Source: Dactylosporangium vinaceum
GTDB lineage: Bacteria; Actinomycetota; Actinomycetes; Mycobacteriales; Micromonosporaceae
Length of the DNA: 64,000 nucleotides
Direction of reading: 5' to 3'
Assembly: GCF_019904175.1 (NCBI RefSeq)
Contig: NZ_CP061913.1
Location: 5,642,001-5,706,000 of the forward strand
In this document: positions 41,895 to 50,109 of the stretch, in pieces
How the letters are laid out: the number at the start of each line of letters is the position of its first letter
Position numbering within the stretch: the stretch's first letter is position 1
Made by a program: the position numbers and the translations under genes
Notes under the pieces: model-generated
What the model saw: the letters and a program-made list of their open reading frames with translations, nothing else
What the model was told of the DNA's origin: nothing
The model's database searches: none

Positions 41895-43190
41895 TTACGA
41901 TCCGGCGACGAGCGGCATGTCGCGCGCCATGGCTCCGGCCATTTCCAGCGCGAACGCCCGCACGAGAGGCGAGAGCCGTTGCGGAGCGGGCTCGGGCGGG
42001 GCGTGCACGAGCAGTCCCGCGTCGATGAGCTCGTCGGCCAGCTCGTCCTCGTCGGAGCGCAGCGGCCCCGCGTCGCTCCCGGTGATCCGGGCCAGCCAGT
42101 GCAGCAGCATCCGGGCCGGCTGGCTGAGGGTCAGATAGGCGGAGCGCAGCGTCTCGCGCATCGACAGGTCGCCGATGCACAGCCAGCTCAGGGCGCTGCC
42201 GTTCTGCTGCCAGCCGTCGAGCAGCTGGCGCAGGACCATCTGGGGGCGCAGGGCGATCCTGCGTAAGGCGATGTCGAGCGCCAGCGGCAGGTCGCCGCAG
42301 ACGTCGGCGAGCCGGTCGACGTCGTCGGGCTCGGCCACCACGCTGGGCGGCAGCGCGGTGGTGATCATGGTGACAGAGTCGGCCCGGGTCAGCGGCTTGA
42401 CGTGCAGCCGGCGCACGTCACGCAGGCCCAGCAGGCGCTTGCGGCTGACCAGGACCGTCTTGCTGGCGTCGGTCTCCACCAGCAGCGGCCGCACCTGGCG
42501 CTCGTCCCAGACGTTGTCGAGCACCACGAGCAGCCGCCGCTCGGCGAGCAGGGTCCGATACAGGCCGACCCGATAGCCGGGCGTTCCCGACAGCTGGTCG
42601 CCGGGAACCCCAAGGGCGCGCAGGAACCCGTCGAGAATGTCGTAGGGGCTCGGCGGCTCCTGCTCGTCGTGGGAGGCGCCGAGGTCGGCGTAGAGCTGTC
42701 CGTCGGTCATCTCGGCCGCCTGTCCGTAGGCGTAATACAGGGCCAGATCGGTCTTGCCGGCCCCGGTCGGGCCGCTGATGATGACGGGCGTGTCACCGGG
42801 CGTGCGCAGCCACGCGAGTTCCCGCTGGCGCCCGATGAAGCCGCGTGGTCGCTGGGGCAGCTGGGCCGGGTACTGCTGACCGTCGCTGCGCCGGTTCGGT
42901 GTTCGCTCCCGGGTCGGGAGCCGTGTATAGCCACCGGTGACGGCGAGCCAGCGCTGCCGCCACTCCTCCTTGTCGCCCCGGCAGGCGGCGACGAAGGCGA
43001 GCGTCACCGGCAGCGAGGGGAGCCGGTTGCCGCTCGCGGCGCTGGACAGCACCGAGGACGAGAACCTGGCGGAGCGGGCCATCTCCCGGTAGGTCGGGTT
43101 ACCCGCCTGGGCGCGCAGCTGGCGCAGGTTGGCGGCGAACTGCGCGGCGAGGCCGCCGGCGTTGTTGACGGGTTTCTCTGGACGGCCCAT
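41895..43190 (-). CDS. HTH/NB-ARC ATPase regulator
   Basis: 431 residues. N-terminal XRE-like helix-turn-helix (about 14-75: L-R-Q-L-R-A-Q-A-G-N-P-T-Y-R-E-M-A, F-S-S-S-V-L-S-S-A-A-S-G). NB-ARC/STAND ATPase: Walker A G-P-T-G-A-G-K-T-D near 140, Walker B L-L-V-V-L-D-N-V near 218, sensor V-S-R, and G-D-L-P-L-A-L-D in the GxP motif near 295; short winged-helix end. No TPR tail. These are typical pathway-specific regulators of actinomycete secondary metabolism. Preceded by GGAAGGA. Confidence 0.87.
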   Translation of the reverse strand: MGRPEKPVNNAGGLAAQFAANLRQLRAQAGNPTYREMARSARFSSSVLSSAASGNRLPSLPVTLAFVAACRGDKEEWRQRWLAVTGGYTRLPTRERTPNRRSDGQQYPAQLPQRPRGFIGRQRELAWLRTPGDTPVIISGPTGAGKTDLALYYAYGQAAEMTDGQLYADLGASHDEQEPPSPYDILDGFLRALGVPGDQLSGTPGYRVGLYRTLLAERRLLVVLDNVWDERQVRPLLVETDASKTVLVSRKRLLGLRDVRRLHVKPLTRADSVTMITTALPPSVVAEPDDVDRLADVCGDLPLALDIALRRIALRPQMVLRQLLDGWQQNGSALSWLCIGDLSMRETLRSAYLTLSQPARMLLHWLARITGSDAGPLRSDEDELADELIDAGLLVHAPPEPAPQRLSPLVRAFALEMAGAMARDMPLVAGS

Positions 43191-43537
43191 CGTGGATCCT
43201 TCCCACAGTCGTCAACCTGGCATAATTGCGTGCCTTGAGGGAAACGTCTGGGCTGACTACGACCAGCGGGGCTTCACCAATATTGCGGCTCTCCGGGTAA
43301 TTCGCGGCCGGTTGGCACGAGTGATCGGGATTGTCGGATTCGTGGGGACCGGCCGGTCGGTGGGCGGGCCGGTGCTCTGGGGGCTTTAGCATGTAAGATC
43401 CATCTCAATCAATGCGATATCGTACTGTTCAGGTGGGGAAATCGGGGGTGGTGAATAGGTGACATTGATCAAGGTGGCAACCGGCGCCACCGATGCGCTA
43501 TAATTCACCCTCTTCAATGGGAAGTCGTTTTCGCCGG
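43191..43537. other. AT-rich 347 bp intergenic region
   Basis: No credible gene. It is conspicuously AT-richer than its neighbours (for example GATATCGTACTG at about 43416 and GCTATAATTC at about 43497). It must contain the promoter of the NB-ARC gene and the end of the biosynthetic operon transcript. It carries one CAATCAAT element (43406-43413). A plus-strand TATAAT at 43499 would read antisense into the flavin reductase gene and has no gene to drive. Confidence 0.6.
43406..43412. promoter_or_regulatory. CAATCAA motif, upstream of NB-ARC regulator
   Basis: Third copy of the 7-mer (as CAATCAAT), 216 bp upstream of the regulator start and 126 bp past the end of the biosynthetic operon. Confidence 0.4.
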
Positions 43538-44080
43538 TCAGAGCGCCTCACCCCAGTGGCCCGGGCCGGACAGCTCGACCGCCGTGGTCCGCTGGTCCAG
43601 CACCGCGTGGTATCCGCCGTGGACGAACACCAGGGTCGGCTGCCGGGCGTCGTGCCCCGCGGCCAGGACCTCGCCGACGACGAGCGTGTGGTCGCCGAGC
43701 TCGAACTGCTCCCGCACGCCGCACTCCAGCCAGCTGGTGCCGGCCAGGATCAGCGCGCCGGACCGCTCGCCGGTCCGGGTGACCAGCTCGTTGACGTGCG
43801 CGGCCCGGGCGGCCGAGGGCCGGGCCAGCCGGCGCGCGATCTCCTGCGCGCCGGCCGGCAGGATCGAGACCGCCCAGTGCCGGCTGGCCAGCAGGTCGGC
43901 GAGGAACGTCGACTCCCGGTTGAAGCACAGCGACACCAGCGGCGGGTCGAGTGAGATCGACCCGAGCGAGTTGACGGTGACCGCGTCGTGGCGGCGCCCG
44001 TCGGGAGTGTCGCGGTAGGTGGTGGCGATGCACACCCCGGTGGCGAAGGTACGCATGGTGCCGCGCAGATCGGGACGCAT
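43538..44080 (-). CDS. Flavin reductase-family protein
   Basis: 180 residues from ATG at 44080. HpaC/RutF-type flavin reductase fold: F-A-T-G-V-C-I-A-T-T near the start, T-V-N-S-L-G-S-I-S-L-D-P-P-L-V-S-L-C-F-N in the flavin-binding strand, and G-D-H-T-L-V-V-G-E-V near the end. It supplies reduced FMN/FAD to a two-component monooxygenase; the candidate partner is the acyl-CoA-dehydrogenase-like protein at the other end of the same operon (53208-54422). Last gene of the operon, 25 bp after the preceding one. Confidence 0.88.
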   Translation of the reverse strand: MRPDLRGTMRTFATGVCIATTYRDTPDGRRHDAVTVNSLGSISLDPPLVSLCFNRESTFLADLLASRHWAVSILPAGAQEIARRLARPSAARAAHVNELVTRTGERSGALILAGTSWLECGVREQFELGDHTLVVGEVLAAGHDARQPTLVFVHGGYHAVLDQRTTAVELSGPGHWGEAL

Positions 44081-44105
44081 TCGGGCCTCCGCTTCGCGTG
44101 GACGG

Positions 44106-45443
44106 TCAGATGGCTTGCGGGAAGGTGAAGAACCGGTCGGGGTCGTACCGGCGCTTGACGGCCGCGAGCCGCTCGGCGTTGGGTCCGTAGTAGGCCCGGC
44201 GCCAGTCCTCGAGGTCGGGGTCGGTGAAGTTGACGTACGCCCCGTCGGTCGCGAACTCGCCCGCCGCCGCGTACACGGCGTGCAGCCACTCCAGGTTGGC
44301 CCGCACGACATCCGGCGGGTCGATCGCCGCCCAGGACGTGTCGAGGCTGAGCAGGAAGCGGGTGTCGCGGTGCGGGAACGCCGTGTCGGTGACCGGGACG
44401 TCGTTGATGACGCCGCCCCAGGCGAACAGCGCGGCCCCGGCCCCGTCCGGGTTGCCGCTGCCCGGCCACTTCTCCACGGCCCGGACCAGCGTGGCCAGCC
44501 CGTCGTCGTCGATGGCGTGGGGCGTGCACCGGGTCCGGACCGCGAACGCGCCGCCGACGCTGCTGTGGTGCAGGTAGGTCGCCGCGTCCCAGAAGCTGCG
44601 GTCCTCGACGTCGGCGCGGTCCGGCCGGGCCACGGCGAACGCCGGCGCGAGCAGCTCACGCAGCTGCGCCGCCGGCCCGAGGTGGTGGCCCACCACTGAC
44701 ACCACGCCCTCCTGCGACCCGGAGCGGGCGATGCCGATGCGGGCCGAGAAGCCGTCCGGCGCCGTGCGCATGATCTCCTGCATCGCGGCGAGCACCTCGA
44801 CCGCGTGCGGCCACGCCCACAGCACCAGGCAGGTCGAGCCGGCCGGGGCGGTGCGGGTGCGGAACGTGAAGCTCGTGTTGACGCCGAAGTTGCCGCCGCC
44901 CCCGCCCCGGCACGCCCAGAACAGGTCCGGATGCTGCTCGGCCGAGGCCGTGACGGTCGTGCCGTCCGCGAGCACCACCTCGGTCGAGACAAGCGCGTCG
45001 CAGGTGAGCCCGTGCGCCCGGGAGATCGTCGTCACGCCGCCGCCGAGGGTCAGCCCGCCGATGCCGACGGTGTCGGAGTTGCCGAGCGGGAACGTGACGC
45101 CGTGTGGGCGCAGCGCGGCGTACAGCGCCTTCATCGGGGTACCGCCGCCCACCGTCACCTGCCCGGTGCCCGGGTCGAACCGGACCTCCGCGAGGTTGCG
45201 CAGGTCGAGCACCAGCCCGCTGGAGGCGCCGAAGCCCGCGTAGCTGTGGCCGCCGCCGCGCACGACCGGCGACACCCCGGCCGAGCGCGCCCAGGTGACC
45301 GCCTTGGCGACGTCCGCGGCGCCGGCGACGGCCAGCACGGCGGCCGGCCGGGTGTCGAGGTAGCGCTGGTTCAACGCCTGCCCGGTCCCGGCGGGCCGCA
45401 GGTCGCCGTCGACGAGGTCCGCCAGGGCCTGCCAGTCCGTCAT
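44106..45443 (-). CDS. Berberine-bridge-type FAD-linked oxidase
   Basis: 445 residues. FAD_binding_4 domain with V-R-G-G-G-H-S-Y-A-G, where His66 is the usual 8-alpha covalent FAD link; V-G-I-G-G-L-T-L-G-G-G near 127. The position that holds the second, Cys link in bicovalent members (just before T-V-G) is N-S-D here, so single attachment is expected. C-terminal BBE motif Y-Y-G-P-N-A-E-R-L, K-R-R-Y-D-P-D. These oxidases dehydrogenate alcohols, amines or C-N bonds; here it may oxidise a hydrazine or hydrazone intermediate (inference). Overlaps the upstream gene by 4 bp. Confidence 0.88.
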   Translation of the reverse strand: MTDWQALADLVDGDLRPAGTGQALNQRYLDTRPAAVLAVAGAADVAKAVTWARSAGVSPVVRGGGHSYAGFGASSGLVLDLRNLAEVRFDPGTGQVTVGGGTPMKALYAALRPHGVTFPLGNSDTVGIGGLTLGGGVTTISRAHGLTCDALVSTEVVLADGTTVTASAEQHPDLFWACRGGGGGNFGVNTSFTFRTRTAPAGSTCLVLWAWPHAVEVLAAMQEIMRTAPDGFSARIGIARSGSQEGVVSVVGHHLGPAAQLRELLAPAFAVARPDRADVEDRSFWDAATYLHHSSVGGAFAVRTRCTPHAIDDDGLATLVRAVEKWPGSGNPDGAGAALFAWGGVINDVPVTDTAFPHRDTRFLLSLDTSWAAIDPPDVVRANLEWLHAVYAAAGEFATDGAYVNFTDPDLEDWRRAYYGPNAERLAAVKRRYDPDRFFTFPQAI

Positions 45444-45766
45444 CGGGGAATCTCCTCGAGATAGGACACGCCGGTGGCGGCGTGCTCGCCGTAGCGCTCC
45501 CAGACCTCGCGCAGCACGAGCGTCCCGCCGACCCGCTGGGGCCAGTTGGTGCTGTGCCCGGCGATCACCTCACCGGTCTGCAGCACCATCGTGTACGCGA
45601 AGCGCAGCACGCCGTCGGCGTCGCAGGTGCCGATGACCGTGCCCCGCCGCACGTGCCCGCCCTCGAACTCGGACCAGACGAGGTCGCCGCGCTGGTTGTA
45701 CTGTGCGCAGACGCCGTCGCCGCCGTTGAGTGCGCGGAAGCGGCGCCCGTCGTAGTTGATCGTCAT
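45440..45766 (-). CDS. Small conserved protein (annotated N-acetylglutamate-synthase-like in some genomes)
   Basis: 108 residues, overlapping both neighbours by 4 bp. Beta-rich with Y-D-G-R-R-F-R-A-L, V-W-S-E-F-E-G-G-H-V-R-R-G-T-V-I-G and L-V-L-R-E-V-W-E-R-Y near the end. It resembles a small family seen in Bacillus and actinomycetes that carries the misleading label N-acetylglutamate synthase; it lacks any acetyl-CoA motif. A lipocalin-like ligand-binding role is possible. Function unknown; its strict coupling suggests a real role in the pathway. Confidence 0.65.
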   Translation of the reverse strand: MTINYDGRRFRALNGGDGVCAQYNQRGDLVWSEFEGGHVRRGTVIGTCDADGVLRFAYTMVLQTGEVIAGHSTNWPQRVGGTLVLREVWERYGEHAATGVSYLEEIPR

Positions 45767-47064
45767 TCGTCCACGTCCAGCAGGCCGGCGGGCATGGTGA
45801 GCACGGTGCCGGGCGGCGGCGGCTCGACAGGCGTCGCGTCCACCTCGACGAGCGCCGCCGCGCCGGCCAGCCGGTCGGCGCAGGCCTGCGGGTCGTCGGC
45901 CGAGCAGATGACGAACGAGTGCCGGGCGATGTAGCCGCCGGGCGGCAGCCGCAGCGTGGTCTCCGGCTCCACCATCGGCGAGGCCAGGACGAGTCCGGGC
46001 GCCTCCTGCGGGACGGTCACCGAGTGCACGATGCAGTCGTGCTCGGGGTAGCCGAACCGGATGCCGGCGACCCGGGTGCGGGTGTGCGTGACGTCGGGGC
46101 GCTGGCCGGTGGCGACGTCGTAGAGGGCGCTGCCGGGCTCGATGCCGGTGGCGACCTGGCCGAGGAGCGGGATGAGGTCACCGCCGAGGCGGCCGTTGAC
46201 CTCGATGATCACCGGCCCCTTCGCGGTCAGCCGGACCTCGGTGTGGGTGATGCCGTTCTCGATGCCGAGCACTTGGTGCGCGGTGACCAGCACGTCGAGC
46301 AGCGCGGCGTCGCGCAGCAGCGGGTCGGCGGCGTCGACGACGTGGCCGACCTCCTCGAAGAACGGCGGCTGGCCGGTGGTCTTGCGGGCCACGAACATCG
46401 GCTCGTACTCGCCCTTGTGCACGGTACCGTCGATGCTGATCTCGGGGCCGTCGGCGAAGCCCTCGATGAGCGCGCCGCCGCGGTACGGTTCGTCGCCCAC
46501 GAGGCTCGCCTCGTGCGCGACCCGGAAGGCGAACTCGAGCTCGCGCTCGTCGGCGGCGAGCGACACGCCCATGCTCGCGCCGAGCGCCCGGGGCTTGACG
46601 ATCACCGGGTAGCCGAGGTCGGCGGCGATGCGGCGGGCCTCGTCGGCGTCGGCGGCCAGCGCGAAGCCGGGCTGCGGCAGGCCGGCCGCGGTCAGCCGGG
46701 TCCGGCTGCTGAACTTGTCGCGGCAGCCGTGCACGCCCGGGATGCTCAGGCCGGGCACCTTGAACTCGGCGGCCAGCTCGGCCGCGGGCATGACGAGCGG
46801 CTCGTCCCAGCACATCAGCCCGGTGAAGGTGTAGCGTCCGGCCAGCTCGCGGGCGGTGGCGGCCAGCAGCGGCCAGTCGAACACGTTCGTCACGGTGATG
46901 TCGTCGAAGTACTCCTGCTGCCAGGTCGGCCGGAGGTTGTTGATCAGTACCAGCCGCACCCCGTCCTCGCGGGCCCGCTCGGCCACGGCCCGGACGATGT
47001 ACTCCCGATAGAGCTTGAGGCCGCTGCCGATGACGAGGATGGCGGCCGGAGATCTGGTGGTCAT
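45763..47064 (-). CDS. ATP-grasp amino-acid ligase
   Basis: 433 residues from ATG at 47064. ATP-grasp core: V-I-V-K-P-R-A-L-G-A-S-M-G-V-S (glycine loop near 150), G-G-A-L-I-E-G-F near 195, and metal-binding E-V-N-G-R-L-G-G-D near 300. The layout fits the carboxylate-amine ligases that make dipeptides. With no NRPS nearby it is the likely amide-forming step, joining an amino acid to the hydrazine-type product (inference). 29 bp after the DAO-like gene. Confidence 0.88.
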   Translation of the reverse strand: MTTRSPAAILVIGSGLKLYREYIVRAVAERAREDGVRLVLINNLRPTWQQEYFDDITVTNVFDWPLLAATARELAGRYTFTGLMCWDEPLVMPAAELAAEFKVPGLSIPGVHGCRDKFSSRTRLTAAGLPQPGFALAADADEARRIAADLGYPVIVKPRALGASMGVSLAADERELEFAFRVAHEASLVGDEPYRGGALIEGFADGPEISIDGTVHKGEYEPMFVARKTTGQPPFFEEVGHVVDAADPLLRDAALLDVLVTAHQVLGIENGITHTEVRLTAKGPVIIEVNGRLGGDLIPLLGQVATGIEPGSALYDVATGQRPDVTHTRTRVAGIRFGYPEHDCIVHSVTVPQEAPGLVLASPMVEPETTLRLPPGGYIARHSFVICSADDPQACADRLAGAAALVEVDATPVEPPPPGTVLTMPAGLLDVDE

Positions 47065-47093
47065 GCTCGATGTCCTTAGGGTCGGATCGGGTG

Positions 47094-48185
47094 TCACGAG
47101 ATCGATGCGCGAGCCAGTTCGCCGACGAGCGCGTCGACGGCGAGCGGTGCGGTGCGGAAGCCGTCGCCTCCGCTGGCGGGCCGGGCCCAGACCGCCGGGC
47201 CGACCCGGACGAATCCGGTGCCGCCGTCGGCCCGGGTGGCGTAGTGGCACTGCCGGGCCCGCATGACGTCGTACCGGTCGATGTCCCGGATCGCGCCGGC
47301 CGACAGCACCCGGGCGGCCCAGCGCGCCTGGTTGCCCGGGTCGGACAGGTCGTGCACCTCGTGCCGGACGGCGTCGGTGCTGATCTTGAGCAGGGTGCCC
47401 GCGACCGAGGGCAGCAGCCAGGCCCGCCCGTCGGCGCCGAGCCCGCCGGCGACCGGGGTCGCCGCCCAGCGATGGACCAGCCCGGCCGGTGGCCGCAGGT
47501 ACACCATGGTCTGGCGGTGCAGGGTGACCGGCACGTCGACCAGGCGCGCCGACCAGGGCCCGGCCGCGACGAGCACGGCATCCCCGGAGACGGTCGTGCC
47601 GTCGGCGAGCCGGACCCGCCCGCTGTCCGGCCCCACGTCGACGACTGTCCGGCCGGGCCGCAGCTCGGCCAGCGGGTGCCGGCGCAGCCACCGGACGGCG
47701 GCGTGCAGGAAACGGTCGGCCAGCAGCACACCGCCCTGCGGCTCGAAGACGGCGGCGGTGCCCTCGGCGAACCCGACGTGCGGATAGTCGCCCGGATCGG
47801 CGACCCGGGCAGCCAGCCCGGCGGCGCCGGCCGTGGCCAGCGCCTCGGCGACCGCGGCCGGGCCGGGCAGTGCGCTCAGCACGCCGACGCGCCGATAGAG
47901 GGCCCCCGACAGGCGGTCGGACAGCAGGGAGTCCAGCTCGCGCCAGCGGCGGTGCAGCTGCACCGCCCGCCCGGTGCCGGCCGGGTCGTCGGCGACGAGC
48001 GCACGCAGGGCCCGGTGCTGGTCGAACGACGTCGAGCCCGGGTGCGGGATCGCGCCGCCGTCCAGCACCACCACGCGGTGCCCGGCCAGCACGCACCGGA
48101 CCGCGGCGAGCAGCCCGGTGATGCCGGCTCCGACGACGACCACGCGCAGGAGCTCGCCGTCCGCCGGTCGGGGGCCCTGGGTCAT
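47094..48185 (-). CDS. DAO-family FAD-dependent oxidoreductase (glycine oxidase-like)
   Basis: 363 residues from ATG at 48185. N-terminal dinucleotide fold V-V-V-G-A-G-I-T-G-L-L-A-A near 15-27, E/D at the end of the second strand, and V-L-V-A-A-G-P-W-S near 200; C-terminal substrate-domain R-V-G-P-A-V. In known hydrazine pathways a flavoenzyme of this family oxidises the N6-(carboxymethylamino)lysine adduct to release a two-carbon hydrazine/hydrazone unit (recalled). It overlaps the MetRS-like gene by 4 bp, supporting that role here. Confidence 0.88.
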   Translation of the reverse strand: MTQGPRPADGELLRVVVVGAGITGLLAAVRCVLAGHRVVVLDGGAIPHPGSTSFDQHRALRALVADDPAGTGRAVQLHRRWRELDSLLSDRLSGALYRRVGVLSALPGPAAVAEALATAGAAGLAARVADPGDYPHVGFAEGTAAVFEPQGGVLLADRFLHAAVRWLRRHPLAELRPGRTVVDVGPDSGRVRLADGTTVSGDAVLVAAGPWSARLVDVPVTLHRQTMVYLRPPAGLVHRWAATPVAGGLGADGRAWLLPSVAGTLLKISTDAVRHEVHDLSDPGNQARWAARVLSAGAIRDIDRYDVMRARQCHYATRADGGTGFVRVGPAVWARPASGGDGFRTAPLAVDALVGELARASIS

Positions 48186-49741
48186 CGCCCGGCCCCGACC
48201 GCGACCAGGTGCGGCAGCGTCACCGGTGTGATCTCGGTGGCGGCGCTGCCGGTGTCGTGCGCGAGCACCGCCGCGGCCAGGTCGATCAGGATCGGCGCGG
48301 CCGCCCGGACGAGCTCGCGGACCTCGTAGCAGTACCCACCGGCGTCCTCGTCGCTCACCACCCGCCGGTCGAGCCGGCCCAGGTGGTCGGCGATCGCCTC
48401 CGCGGCCCGGTTCAGGCTGAACCCGGCCAGCTCGTACGACGCCGCGAACCGCTCGGCCACCAGCGCCGCGGCGTGCCGCGAGCGCTCCGGCACCGGCAGC
48501 GGACCGCGCCCGGCCCAGCCGTTGACCCGCTCGGCGATCCGGTTCCAGGGAGCCACCAGGCGCAGCTCCGTGACCCGGGCCAGCGCGTCGGCGTTGAAGC
48601 TGGTCCGCTGGTGCTCCGGGCTCGTCGTGGCCAGGAAGAAGCGGATCAGGTCGCGCGGCACCCGGGCGGCCAGGTCCCGGCCCCACACCACGTGTCCCCG
48701 GCTGGTCGAGAACTTCTGGTGGTCCAGCTCGTAGAACTCGTTGGTGAGGTACCAGGTCGGCAGCTCGTAGCGGCCGTCGAACGCCAGCAGCATGGCCGGG
48801 CCGGCGATCGCGAACGGGTAGATGTTGTCGAAGCCCAGGAAGTACCCGATCTGCGAGCCGCCGCCGGCCAGCCACAGCGCGTCCTCGCCGGCCGTGTCCG
48901 CGCCCCGGTGCTCGGCCGCCAGCGTCGAGGCGTGCATGCTCCACGCCATCGGCTCCGCGTTGGGGTTGACGACCTGCCCGGCGACCTCAGCGAACGGCAC
49001 CTGGATGCCCCACTGGATCGGGTAGGTGACCGGGAAGTCCGGCAGCGGCCGGGACAGCATGTGCGCCATCGCCTGGGCCATGTGCGGCCGCATGCCGCCG
49101 GCGTTGGCCTCGAAGTGGGCGCGCAGCCGCTCGCGGTAGCGCTCGACCGGCAGGACGAGCACGTCGGCCTCCCGCAGGGTCACGGGGTCGGACGGGTCCA
49201 GGGTGGACCGCACGCCGACCAGCTCACCCGCGGCGACCAGGTGCCCGCAGCTCTCGCACAGCCCGGCGCAGCCCTCGGCCAGGCAGTGCGGGCACCCGCC
49301 CGAGGCGAAGCCGTCCACCAGGAACCGGCCGTCCCGCTCGGAGTACGGGAACGTCATCGTCCGCAGCTCCAGCCGGCCCGCGGCGTAGAGCCGGCCGATG
49401 AAGTCGACGACCCACTTGGTGAACCGGTCGTCGTCGCCGGTGTAGCCGTCGATGCCGATCCCCATCGTCTCCAGGGTCGACGCGATCTGCTCGGCCGAGG
49501 TGGCCACCAGCTCGGCCGGGGTGACGCCGCGGCGGTGCGCGGTGGTCACCACGAACGTCGAGGTGTCCTGGAACCCGGTGCCCAGCAGCACCTCCCGGCC
49601 CTGCGCCCGGGCGTAGCGGGTGTACACGTCGGCGGCCAGGAACGGACCGGCGAGGTGCCCGAGGTGCAGATCCCCGTTCGCGGTCGGCGCCGGCGTGATG
49701 ATCACCGTCCGCCGGCCGGCCGGCGCCTTCTGACCGCTCAT
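48182..49741 (-). CDS. Methionyl-tRNA-synthetase-like protein, putative hydrazine synthetase catalytic subunit
   Basis: 519 residues. Class I aaRS fold: A-P-T-A-N-G-D-L-H-L-G-H (HLGH at 26-29), Cys cluster C-P-H-C-L-A-E-G-C-A-G-L-C-E-S-C at 150-165 in the zinc knuckle, and K-F-S-T-S-R-G at about 343-349 in place of KMSKS. A helical C-terminal domain follows. Known homologues in hydrazine biosynthesis activate glycine with ATP and pass it to N6-hydroxylysine bound by a cupin domain. Here the cupin is encoded by the adjacent overlapping gene. Alternative: a duplicated, resistant MetRS; context argues against it. Confidence 0.85.
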   Translation of the reverse strand: MSGQKAPAGRRTVIITPAPTANGDLHLGHLAGPFLAADVYTRYARAQGREVLLGTGFQDTSTFVVTTAHRRGVTPAELVATSAEQIASTLETMGIGIDGYTGDDDRFTKWVVDFIGRLYAAGRLELRTMTFPYSERDGRFLVDGFASGGCPHCLAEGCAGLCESCGHLVAAGELVGVRSTLDPSDPVTLREADVLVLPVERYRERLRAHFEANAGGMRPHMAQAMAHMLSRPLPDFPVTYPIQWGIQVPFAEVAGQVVNPNAEPMAWSMHASTLAAEHRGADTAGEDALWLAGGGSQIGYFLGFDNIYPFAIAGPAMLLAFDGRYELPTWYLTNEFYELDHQKFSTSRGHVVWGRDLAARVPRDLIRFFLATTSPEHQRTSFNADALARVTELRLVAPWNRIAERVNGWAGRGPLPVPERSRHAAALVAERFAASYELAGFSLNRAAEAIADHLGRLDRRVVSDEDAGGYCYEVRELVRAAAPILIDLAAAVLAHDTGSAATEITPVTLPHLVAVGAGR

Positions 49742-50109
49742 GCTCCGGCCGCCTCGTGCCGGGCGGCGAACCGGGCCGCCATGTCGGCGTCCCACCAGAC
49801 GCCGTAGTACTCGAAGTCGCCCGCTCCGGTGTTCACGACGTGGTGGCTGGAGCCGGGCGGGAGCCGGACGATGTCGCCGGCCACGAACGGCCGCCGCTCC
49901 TCGCCGATGACGATCTCGGCGGTCCCGGTCAGGGCGATGAAGATTTCGTACTCGTGATGCGCGTGCGGCGTGGACTCGGTCCCGGCGCGCAGGACGCACC
50001 AGGCCCCCTCGAACGGCGCGTTCAGTGCCGGCCAGGGCAGCAGCCGCTGCCCGACGAGGCCGTAGGCGGGCTCGAGGTGGTCACGGTCGAGCCGGCGAAT
50101 GTCGATCAT
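49738..50109 (-). CDS. Small cupin, putative hydrazine synthetase cupin subunit
   Basis: 123 residues, a single cupin barrel. Motif 1: P-H-A-H-H-E-Y-E with metal ligands His49, His51 and Glu55; motif 2: P-P-G-S-S-H-H with His89 (or 90). This zinc or iron cupin is normally fused N- or C-terminally to the MetRS-like part in N-N-forming enzymes I recall. Here it overlaps the N-monooxygenase stop and the MetRS-like start by 4 bp each, ensuring equal translation. Confidence 0.85.
   Translation of the reverse strand: MIDIRRLDRDHLEPAYGLVGQRLLPWPALNAPFEGAWCVLRAGTESTPHAHHEYEIFIALTGTAEIVIGEERRPFVAGDIVRLPPGSSHHVVNTGAGDFEYYGVWWDADMAARFAARHEAAGA

Noticed and set aside
43499..43504. Plus-strand TATAAT as a promoter
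   Set aside because: It would transcribe antisense into the flavin reductase gene with no plus-strand gene downstream and no -35 box at the right distance.
44106..45443. Bicovalent FAD attachment in the BBE-type oxidase through the Cys in G-L-T-C-D
   Set aside because: That Cys lies about 20 residues past the position used in bicovalent members; the true position (before T-V-G) is N-S-D.
48182..49741. Housekeeping methionyl-tRNA synthetase
   Set aside because: It overlaps a cupin and a DAO gene in a co-transcribed set that begins with an amine N-hydroxylase and has KFSTS instead of KMSKS. A tRNA-charging role would not explain this context, though phylogeny was not run.
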